DNA of 22,646 nucleotides, from assembly GCA_040391535.1 (NCBI GenBank), contig JBEBXQ010000083.1, positions 1 to 22,646 of the forward strand, written 5' to 3'. Made by a program: the position numbers and the translations under genes. Source of the DNA: JBEBXQ01 sp040391535. GTDB taxonomy: Bacteria; Bacteroidota; Bacteroidia; Cytophagales; Spirosomataceae. Position 1 is the first letter of the stretch, and each line of letters opens with the position of its first letter. Positions 16,179 through 22,646 of the stretch are shown here, in pieces. The notes under the pieces are model-generated. The model saw only the letters and a list, made by a program, of their open reading frames with translations. It did no database searches and was not told the DNA's origin.

Positions 16179-16386
16179 ATCGCGTCGGGGGTGTTTATGT
16201 TAAATAATCAGAAGTGCTGCATTCTGAAGAACTTGCTACTTCCTGAATTTAACGCACCCTATCTGCTCAATATTGCTTTAATCTTTTAACATTATCCGTT
16301 TTTTTTATAATCTGTATACATTCAATCCGGGCAAAACATAGTGTGGTTAATTTTCCTCAGCTGTTATATTCTATAGGTAAATCCAA

Positions 16387-16434
16387 AAAAGAAGGGGGGC
16401 AAACATACAATTGTATGCCTGCCCCCCTTCTTTT
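16387..16434 (-). terminator. Strong intrinsic terminator with a nested palindrome
   Basis: GAAGGGGGGC (16391-16400) pairs with GCCCCCCTTC (16421-16430), extended by flanking AAAA/TTTT. The loop itself contains the perfect palindrome CATACAATTGTATG (16404-16417), separated from the stem by three bases on each side. On the - strand a T-run follows. It lies 16 bases after the beta-barrel gene stop. Confidence 0.9.
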
Positions 16435-16449
16435 CAAATTAATTTCCTC

Positions 16450-17028
16450 TTAGTTTCTTCCTGGAATCGCCCAGTAAAGGCCTACCTGGATTACACTGTT
16501 CTTGAAATCAGGATTGATGTTACTGCTCTGGAAATCACCCACTTTAGACAGTCCTGCCACATAACGTGCACCAATGGCTAACCCTATTTTAGTTTCATAA
16601 CCTATACCTGCCCCTAACGCCAGATCCAGTCCGTTCGCAAAATCATTGATCGTCTGATCTCCGGATTTTTCTCCTGCTTTGAAAGCAACCTGTGGACCTG
16701 CTTCAAGATATAACCCGCCGTTCGTTTTCAATTTCAGCATTACCGGTATCGATACGTAATTCGCTTTGAATTCACTTTTATCACCGTTAATATCTTCAAT
16801 TTTAGCACCTTGTGTAGAGAAAAGGACTTCCGGTTGAATGGCAAAATTCTTACCAAAATTAAAAGCCAGAATACCGCCAAAATGTGCTCCTACGATAGAT
16901 TCCGATTTGATGTTATCTCCTGTATAATTACTGATATTAACTCCTACTTTTGGTCCGAACTGGACAGCCTGAGAATAACCGGTTACGGCCAATGCAGCAA
17001 AAACGAGGCTAAAAAATAATTTCTTCAT
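16450..17028 (-). CDS. Small outer-membrane beta-barrel protein (porin family, OMP_b-brl type)
   Basis: The 192-residue protein has a clear signal peptide (MKKLFFSLVFAALAVTGYSQ). The mature part consists of amphipathic strands: VQFGPKVGVNISNY, GGILAFNFGKNFAIQPEVLF, YVSIPVMLKLKTNGGLYLEA, LALGAGIGYETKIGLAIGARY and a terminal VIQVGLYWAI. This matches the PF13568-type eight-stranded barrel proteins that are numerous in Bacteroidota. The family is usually annotated as porin family protein, but an open pore is not shown. The gene is monocistronic, with a strong terminator, which suggests substantial expression. I found no convincing promoter box in the 264-base spacer it shares with the divergent PSCyt1 gene. 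Confidence 0.9.
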   Translation of the reverse strand: MKKLFFSLVFAALAVTGYSQAVQFGPKVGVNISNYTGDNIKSESIVGAHFGGILAFNFGKNFAIQPEVLFSTQGAKIEDINGDKSEFKANYVSIPVMLKLKTNGGLYLEAGPQVAFKAGEKSGDQTINDFANGLDLALGAGIGYETKIGLAIGARYVAGLSKVGDFQSSNINPDFKNSVIQVGLYWAIPGRN

Positions 17029-17233
17029 GGTTTAATTTGTTTAAAGTTAATTGTGGAAAAAGTAAGATGATAAAAAAACATGTATTCCTACAAAACATTG
17101 AGTAACAAAACTGTACCAAAGTAAATAAATAATTCATCAATTACCAGTACATTCCGCACATATCTAAAGAATTATACGCACACATTCGGATTTGGTCACA
17201 TCGGAACACTTTAATAAGTACTAATATCTTTAT

Positions 17234-17268
17234 AATCTATTGAAATTACACTTTAAAATCAATAGATT
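17234..17268. repeat. 10-base inverted repeat before the PSCyt1/DUF1501 operon
   Basis: AATCTATTGA (17234-17243) and TCAATAGATT (17259-17268) are perfect inverted arms separated by 15 bases. The right arm ends 24 bases before the ATG at 17293. A near-consensus -7 box (TATGTTTT, 17269-17276) touches the right arm, and TTG of the left arm lies 26 bases before it, somewhat too far for a standard promoter. It could be an operator or a leader hairpin. Confidence 0.45.
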
Positions 17269-17292
17269 TATGTTTTAATATTCCTGAATGCG

Positions 17293-20200
17293 ATGTACCT
17301 GAAGAAGGCAAATACAGTTTTAATATTATTCTTACTGCTGATATTCTTTTCCTGTAATAAAATTCCGGAGAACCTTCCGGAAGAAGTAAAGGTTGAACTG
17401 GATAAACTTGGCGGACAACCATTGGATTATGTCTATGATATCAAACCCATTTTATCGGATCGCTGTTTTGCCTGCCATGGTCCCGACGGCGCAAAACTGA
17501 AGGCCGATCTACGGTTGGATATCGGAGATATTGCCTTTAAAAAGAACAGAGAAAGCGGCCTGAGGGCAATTGTACCCGGCAATCCGGCAAAAAGTGAATT
17601 GGTCAGCAGAATATTATCAGAAGATAGTGAAGTCGTGATGCCCACACCGGAATCACATTTAACACTTACTGCCGCGGAAAAAGCAAAACTGATTAAGTGG
17701 ATTGAGCAGGGAGCAGCCTACAAAAACCACTGGGCATTTGAAAAAATAAAGAAACCGAAAACCCCTTCGGTGAGTCAGCCATCATGGCCAAATAATGAAA
17801 TTGATTACTTCGTTCTGAAAAAACTGGAGGAGAAAGGGCTGAAGCCTGCACCCGAAACTGAAAAAACGACGTTGTTAAGGCGGGTTTATATGGATCTGAC
17901 GGGGCTCCCTCCGACTCCTGAACAGGTTGATCAGTTTCTGAATGACACTTCTCCGGATGCCTATGAAAAAATTGTAGATCAAATACTACAATCTCCCCAC
18001 TATGGGGAACACATGGCGGTGGCATGGCTGGATATCGCCAGATATGCCGACACGCACGGATATCAGGACGACGGTAACCGCACTGCCTGGCCTTACCGTG
18101 ACTGGGTAATCAATGCGTTCAATAAAAACCTGTCGTTTGATAAATTTGTTACCTGGCAGCTTGCCGGCGATCTGGTCAGTAATCCGGGAAAGGAACAACT
18201 GATAGCCACTGCATTTAACAGAATGCATCAGCAAAGCCAGGAAGGAGGCATTATTCCCGAAGAATACCGGACGGAATATGTAGCCGACCGTGTGGATACT
18301 TTTGGAAAAACGTTTCTGGGGTTAACGGTCGAATGCGCCCGTTGCCATGACCACAAATATGATCCGATCAGTCAGAAAGACTATTTTTCGCTATTCGCGT
18401 TTTTTAATAATAACAACGAAAACGGTCAGATCCCCTATAACGGAGAAGCCAGCCCTGCTATAACAGTACCTACTCCTGAAGCAGAAAAAACATTGGCATA
18501 CATCCGGACAAAGCTCTCGGCTGAGCAAAAAACACTGACCCAGACACAGCAGAACCCCTCATCAGATTTTAATCAATGGCTGAAATCGGCTTCAGCAAAT
18601 CCGGATATTCATCTCGTGCATCCTGATCAGGATCTGATAGGGCATTTTACCTTTGACGAGCCTGAAGGTAAGGAATTTGCCAATCTTGCCAACCCGGATC
18701 ACAAAGGCAGAGCAGAGGGAAGTGACAGCCTGTCAAATGTGGCCTCCGTACCAGGCAAGTTGGGTAAAGCCAGGTTTATTTACGGAGAAAATGCCATTAA
18801 TATGGGCCGGGGTTTTGCTTTTTTTGAACGAAGTGATGCCTTTACGGTAAGCGTCTGGCTGAAAATCGACAGTGATAAAACCGTAGGATCTCTTCTGCAT
18901 AAATCCAACGGAGTGATGAACGGCTACCGGGGATGGAATATCTTCAGGGAAGCCGATGGTACCCTGCGCCTGACAGTGAGTCATATCTGGCCGGAAAACG
19001 CTATTGAGTTGCAGACCACTCAGGTATTACCGCTGCAGCAATGGACACATATCGCCTTTACCTATAACGGATTAAGTAAAGCTTCCGGAACAAAGTTATA
19101 TCTCAACGGCCAGGAAGCCCAGGTGAATATTCTCAACGATAATCTTACCCAGAGTTTGTTATTCGGTAAAGATAAAACCAACTGGTATGTGGATAACCTG
19201 CTCATTGGCCGCCTGTCTGATCAGTATACAAAGGATTTTGCGGTGGATGAGATGAAGGTTTTTGCCAGAGCCCTTACTCCGCTTGAAATGAAAAGCCTGT
19301 ACTCCGGGAAGAATGAGGTTAAAGCAGCATTACTGACTGCCGAAAATCAGCGGGACCCGTTTCAGAAAGCTTCGCTGTTGAATTATTACCGGGCCAATCT
19401 GGATACCGCGCATTGCCGCACCCTGACTGACAGCCGGAAACTGATTCAGGAAGAGACAGAACTGCTCGGCAAACAAATTGATGTTATGGTAATGAAGGAG
19501 CGTAAATTTCCCCGGAAGACCTTTATTCTCGCACGTGGCGTTTATGATGCACCCACCACAGAGGTATCAGCGGATACACCTGATCAGCTTTTTAAAATGC
19601 CGGAAAATTTCCCCAAAAACAGACTGGGACTGGCCCGGTGGCTGTTGCATGAAGATAATCCGCTCTTTACCCGCGTGACAGTAAACCGTTTCTGGCAAAA
19701 TTATTTCGGCCACGGCCTGGTGGTTTCCAGCGCCGATTTCGGGAATCAGGGGAACTTACCGACGCATCCCGAACTGCTTGACTGGCTGGCTGTTCAGTTC
19801 CGTGAATCAGGATGGGATGTAAAAGCACTTCAGAAACTGATCGTCACCTCTGCCACTTACCGTCAGTCTTCGGTTTTTACACAACAGAAACTTGAGCTGG
19901 ACAATGATAACATGCTCTATTCAAGAGGCCCCAGCTACCGGATGAGCGCGGAGCAGATCCGCGATAACGCACTGGCGGCCAGCGGTGTGCTGAATGAGCA
20001 GATCGGCGGACAAAGCGTGCACCCTTACCAGCCTGACGGCCTGTGGGAAGCGCTGGCTACCCGCAATGAAGTCGCTTATAAGCAAAGTCATGGCGACAGC
20101 TTATACCGCAGAAGTATGTATACCATCTGGAAAAGAAGTGCTCCGCCACCGATGATGCTGAACTTTGATGCAGCGGAAAGGCATTTCTGTGTGGTTTCCA

Positions 20201-20559
20201 GACAAAAAACCAGCACGCCCCTGCAGGCACTGGTAGTAATGAATGATCCTCAGTTTGTGGAAGCGTCCCGCGTTCTGGCTGCAAAAATGATTGCGAAAGG
20301 AAAAAATCCTGAGGAAAGGATTACGTATGGTTTTAAAGCCCTTACCGGAAGGAATCCGCGGGATAAAGAGCTTGCCATTCTGAAGGATCTTTACCAGCAG
20401 GAATACGCGGATTTCGGAAAAAATCCGGCCAGAATCACCTCTTTGTTAAAAGTGGGGGAATATCCTGTCGAGAAAAATGTAAACAGGACCGAACTGGCCG
20501 CCCACACGATTGTAGCCAGTACGATTATGAATTTTGATGAATTTCTGATTAAACGCTAA
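17293..20559 (+). CDS. PSCyt1-DUF1549-LamG-DUF1553 lipoprotein
   Basis: The 1088-residue lipoprotein has a hydrophobic signal peptide ending at FFSC (lipidated Cys21). Domains in order: PSCyt1 cytochrome-c-like region (about 45-140) with CFACH (C58, C61, H62); DUF1549/PSCyt2 (about 165-370), with LRRVYMDLTGLPPTPEQVD and a second CXXCH-like site CARCH (C348, C351, H352); an inserted LamG/concanavalin-like domain (about 448-672), from LIGHFTFDEPEG to FAVDEMKVFARALTP; and DUF1553/PSD1 (about 735-1065), with LARWLLHEDNPLFTRVTVNR and RMSAEQIRDNALAASG. CXXCH is a haem-c attachment motif, so one or two haems are possible. The family is abundant in Planctomycetes; I know of no settled biochemical activity. 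LamG domains often bind sugars, which is only a hint at substrate. The DUF1501 gene starts 4 bases after the stop. Confidence 0.93.
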   Translation: MYLKKANTVLILFLLLIFFSCNKIPENLPEEVKVELDKLGGQPLDYVYDIKPILSDRCFACHGPDGAKLKADLRLDIGDIAFKKNRESGLRAIVPGNPAKSELVSRILSEDSEVVMPTPESHLTLTAAEKAKLIKWIEQGAAYKNHWAFEKIKKPKTPSVSQPSWPNNEIDYFVLKKLEEKGLKPAPETEKTTLLRRVYMDLTGLPPTPEQVDQFLNDTSPDAYEKIVDQILQSPHYGEHMAVAWLDIARYADTHGYQDDGNRTAWPYRDWVINAFNKNLSFDKFVTWQLAGDLVSNPGKEQLIATAFNRMHQQSQEGGIIPEEYRTEYVADRVDTFGKTFLGLTVECARCHDHKYDPISQKDYFSLFAFFNNNNENGQIPYNGEASPAITVPTPEAEKTLAYIRTKLSAEQKTLTQTQQNPSSDFNQWLKSASANPDIHLVHPDQDLIGHFTFDEPEGKEFANLANPDHKGRAEGSDSLSNVASVPGKLGKARFIYGENAINMGRGFAFFERSDAFTVSVWLKIDSDKTVGSLLHKSNGVMNGYRGWNIFREADGTLRLTVSHIWPENAIELQTTQVLPLQQWTHIAFTYNGLSKASGTKLYLNGQEAQVNILNDNLTQSLLFGKDKTNWYVDNLLIGRLSDQYTKDFAVDEMKVFARALTPLEMKSLYSGKNEVKAALLTAENQRDPFQKASLLNYYRANLDTAHCRTLTDSRKLIQEETELLGKQIDVMVMKERKFPRKTFILARGVYDAPTTEVSADTPDQLFKMPENFPKNRLGLARWLLHEDNPLFTRVTVNRFWQNYFGHGLVVSSADFGNQGNLPTHPELLDWLAVQFRESGWDVKALQKLIVTSATYRQSSVFTQQKLELDNDNMLYSRGPSYRMSAEQIRDNALAASGVLNEQIGGQSVHPYQPDGLWEALATRNEVAYKQSHGDSLYRRSMYTIWKRSAPPPMMLNFDAAERHFCVVSRQKTSTPLQALVVMNDPQFVEASRVLAAKMIAKGKNPEERITYGFKALTGRNPRDKELAILKDLYQQEYADFGKNPARITSLLKVGEYPVEKNVNRTELAAHTIVASTIMNFDEFLIKR

Positions 20560-20563
20560 AAAG

Positions 20564-22045
20564 ATGAGTTTCTATAAAGAACTGGAAAACCATGTCCATG
20601 AACAGCTGAGCCGCAGGAATTTTCTGTCCAGGAGCAGCCTGGGCTTAGGTGCCGCGGCATTGGGAACTTTACTGAATTCAGACCGGTCTCTTGCGAACAA
20701 AGTAATAGCAGGTACGGGTCCGGAGGAAGCTGTAAATCCCATCGGGAAATCTCATTTTGCACCCAAAGCCAAACGCGTAATCTACCTTTTCCAGAGTGGT
20801 GCACCTTCTCAGCTGGAATTGTTTGATTATAAACCCAAGCTGGAAGAAATGTGGGGACAGGATTTGCCCGAATCCATCCGGCAGGGGCAACGGCTGACGG
20901 GCATGACGGCCGGTCAAAGCAGTTTTCCACTGGCCGCTTCCAAATATAAATTTGCACAGTACGGCCAATCACAGATGTGGATGAGTGAGCTGATACCACA
21001 CATGACAGGTATTGTAGATGATGTGACCTTCATCCGCTCCATGCACACTGAAGCTATTAACCACGACCCGGCCATTACTTTTTTCCAGACGGGCAGCCAG
21101 CAGGGCGGACGCCCTTCATGGGGTTCCTGGATCAGCTACGGACTGGGTTCTGACAACCAGAATATGCCTTCTTTTGTTGTCTTGCTTTCCAAAGGTCGCG
21201 GAGGTGATCAGCCCCTGTATGCCAAACTATGGAGCAACGGGTTTTTGCCCTCCATTCATCAGGGTGTAGTCTTCCGTTCGGGACCCGATCCCGTTTTTTA
21301 TCTTAATAATCCGGAAGGTATCGATAAAACCAGCCGGCGGAGAATGCTGGATCAGCTGGCGAAACTGCAGCAGGCACAGTTTGAGAAAATACTGGATCCG
21401 GAAATCAACTACCGCATGTCTCAGTACGAAATGGCCTACAGGATGCAATCGGCAGTCCCTGAGACCATGGATATTTCCAAAGAACCAGACTACATTTTTG
21501 ATCTTTACGGTGAAGAATCACGTAAACCGGGCACTTTTGCCGCCAACTGTCTCCTGGCCCGTAAACTGATCGAAAAAGATGTGAAATTCGTTCAGTTATA
21601 CCACCAGGGCTGGGACCAGCACGGCAACCTTCCGAATGATATCAGGATTATGACCAAAAGTGTGGATCAGGCTTCTGCAGCCCTTTTGAAAGACCTGAAA
21701 CAAAGAGGCCTGCTGGATGAAACGCTGGTTGTATGGGGCGGAGAATTTGGCCGTGGCGCTTACTCCCAGGGCAAACTCAGCAAAGACAATTATGGCCGTG
21801 ACCACCACCCCAGAAGCTTTACCATCTGGATGGCGGGAGCAGGAGTCAAAAAAGGATTTGTTTTCGGAGAAACCGATGAATTCGGGTATAATGTGATCAA
21901 AGACCCTGTTCATGTACATGACTTTCAGGCAACGGTGATGCACTTACTCGGAATAGACCACGAAAGGCTGATCTTCAAACATCAGGGCAGACGCTACCGG
22001 TTAACCGATGTCAGCGGTGAAGTGGTAAAATCGGTGCTTGTGTGA
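20564..22045 (+). CDS. Tat-exported DUF1501 protein (alkaline phosphatase/sulfatase-like fold)
   Basis: The 493-residue protein has a twin-arginine signal (SRRNFL, residues 16-21, followed by the hydrophobic SLGLGAAALGTLL). DUF1501 (PF07394) covers almost all the rest and belongs to the alkaline-phosphatase-like superfamily. Likely metal-site blocks are WDQHGN (350-355), WGGEFGR (391-397) and GRDHHP (411-416), then VHVHDFQATVMHLLGIDHE. Tat export implies folding, possibly with a metal, in the cytoplasm before transport to the periplasm. The enzyme reaction is not established; a hydrolase of phosphate or sulfate esters is an inference from the fold. It is almost always paired with DUF1549/DUF1553 proteins, as here at a distance of 4 bases, so both very probably work together in the envelope. 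Confidence 0.93.
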   Translation: MSFYKELENHVHEQLSRRNFLSRSSLGLGAAALGTLLNSDRSLANKVIAGTGPEEAVNPIGKSHFAPKAKRVIYLFQSGAPSQLELFDYKPKLEEMWGQDLPESIRQGQRLTGMTAGQSSFPLAASKYKFAQYGQSQMWMSELIPHMTGIVDDVTFIRSMHTEAINHDPAITFFQTGSQQGGRPSWGSWISYGLGSDNQNMPSFVVLLSKGRGGDQPLYAKLWSNGFLPSIHQGVVFRSGPDPVFYLNNPEGIDKTSRRRMLDQLAKLQQAQFEKILDPEINYRMSQYEMAYRMQSAVPETMDISKEPDYIFDLYGEESRKPGTFAANCLLARKLIEKDVKFVQLYHQGWDQHGNLPNDIRIMTKSVDQASAALLKDLKQRGLLDETLVVWGGEFGRGAYSQGKLSKDNYGRDHHPRSFTIWMAGAGVKKGFVFGETDEFGYNVIKDPVHVHDFQATVMHLLGIDHERLIFKHQGRRYRLTDVSGEVVKSVLV

Positions 22046-22076
22046 ACGCATTTTATTAATAATAGCTCCATTATTC

Positions 22077-22646
22077 GTGAAAGAAATAAGTAAACCGCTC
22101 AAACCCCTGTTCTTGTTTTTTAATTTCCTGATATTGGCAATCCCAACCATCGCTCAGGATACTACTTATCTGGATCATCAGTGGCTGCCAATTGGTCTGG
22201 ATGAAAATTATACTTATTTGCAGGTTACCCGGAAAGACAGTACGAATCCCAACCGCCTGACAAAATTTATTTTTCTGAAATCCGGACAGCTAAGCCAGCA
22301 AACGGAATACTTCAAAGGATCTCAGGAAATAAAAAACGGAACAGAATATGAATGGTATGAGGACGGGAAATTAAAATCTGAAATACAATATTCTATGGGC
22401 GGATTTCACGGGAATCTTATCACTTATTACCAGGACGGTACACTCAAAAGAAAAGATTATTTTGAAAACGAAAAACTCATCAAGGGCCAGTGTTTCGATA
22501 AGTCCGGTAAAAAAACAAAGCATTTCCCCTATCTGATCTTACCTTCCTTTCCGGGCGGAGTCCCCAAACTATATCAGTTTCTTTCCAAAAATATGATTTA
22601 CCCGCAAGATCTGGCCAGAGCCGGTCTGGAGGATCGGGTGGTTGTT
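22077..22646 (+). CDS. MORN-repeat protein with TonB C-terminal domain (partial, cut by the window end)
   Basis: A frame of 190 codons runs without a stop to the window edge from a GTG at 22077, 31 bases after the DUF1501 stop. No ATG precedes the coding pattern in this frame. The N-terminus is a signal peptide or anchor (PLKPLFLFFNFLILAIPTIA, cleavage near Gln27). Residues about 87-143 hold MORN-like units (GTEYEWYEDGKLKSEIQYS, HGNLITYYQDGTLKRKDYF). The visible end, FPGGVPKLYQFLSKNMIYPQ then DLARAGLEDRVVV, is the start of a TonB C-terminal domain (PF03544), as in many Bacteroidota TonB-like periplasmic proteins. It may be cotranscribed with the two preceding genes. Whether it energises an outer-membrane transporter or merely has the fold cannot be seen. 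Confidence 0.82.
   Translation, partial: MKEISKPLKPLFLFFNFLILAIPTIAQDTTYLDHQWLPIGLDENYTYLQVTRKDSTNPNRLTKFIFLKSGQLSQQTEYFKGSQEIKNGTEYEWYEDGKLKSEIQYSMGGFHGNLITYYQDGTLKRKDYFENEKLIKGQCFDKSGKKTKHFPYLILPSFPGGVPKLYQFLSKNMIYPQDLARAGLEDRVVV

Overview
The window looks like chromosomal DNA of a Bacteroidota bacterium, most likely of the order Cytophagales. This rests on several clues: promoters of the Bacteroidota type (TTG, about 20 bases, TAnnTTTG) and no clear Shine-Dalgarno sites; FKBP lipoproteins and porin-like beta-barrels typical of the phylum; a bacterial group II-like geranylgeranylglyceryl phosphate synthase; and a PSCyt1/DUF1549/DUF1553 plus DUF1501 gene pair, which is common in Planctomycetes and recurrent in Cytophagales. 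I cannot name the genus. No tRNA, rRNA, CRISPR array, transposase or prophage was found.

Layout, left to right. Positions 4-669 (-) encode an outer-membrane beta-barrel protein, divergent from an M61 peptidase (761-2206, +). A short hairpin separates the M61 gene from the convergent GTPase gene typA (2301-4115, -), whose promoter is clear at 4214-4244. A 434-base AT-rich spacer leads to a three-gene block on the + strand: rnr (RNase R), an extended SDR reductase and a TPR protein (4550-9338). The TPR gene overlaps by 10 bases the end of a convergent family 9 glycosyltransferase gene (9329-10336, -). That gene is divergent from an M16 zinc peptidase (10422-11723, +), followed by hisIE, a small YvlD-like membrane protein and a GGGP synthase (11798-13563, all +). 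A monocistronic gene for a tiny acidic lipoprotein (13713-13901) has its own strong promoter and terminator.

From 13960 to 17028 everything reads on the - strand: a decayed relic of an FKBP gene, an intact two-domain FKBP lipoprotein with a terminator, nth (endonuclease III), a small protein resembling anti-sigma N-termini, and a small beta-barrel protein with a strong terminator.

The right end (17293-22646, +) is the most unusual part. It holds a 1088-residue lipoprotein with a PSCyt1 cytochrome-like domain, a DUF1549 domain, an inserted LamG-like domain and a DUF1553 domain. Four bases later comes a Tat-exported DUF1501 protein of the alkaline-phosphatase fold class, and 31 bases later a GTG-started, right-truncated gene with MORN-like repeats and the start of a TonB C-terminal domain. 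All three carry export signals, which suggests an envelope-located system whose substrate is unknown. Most of the rest is housekeeping: translation, RNA decay, DNA repair, histidine synthesis and envelope sugars.
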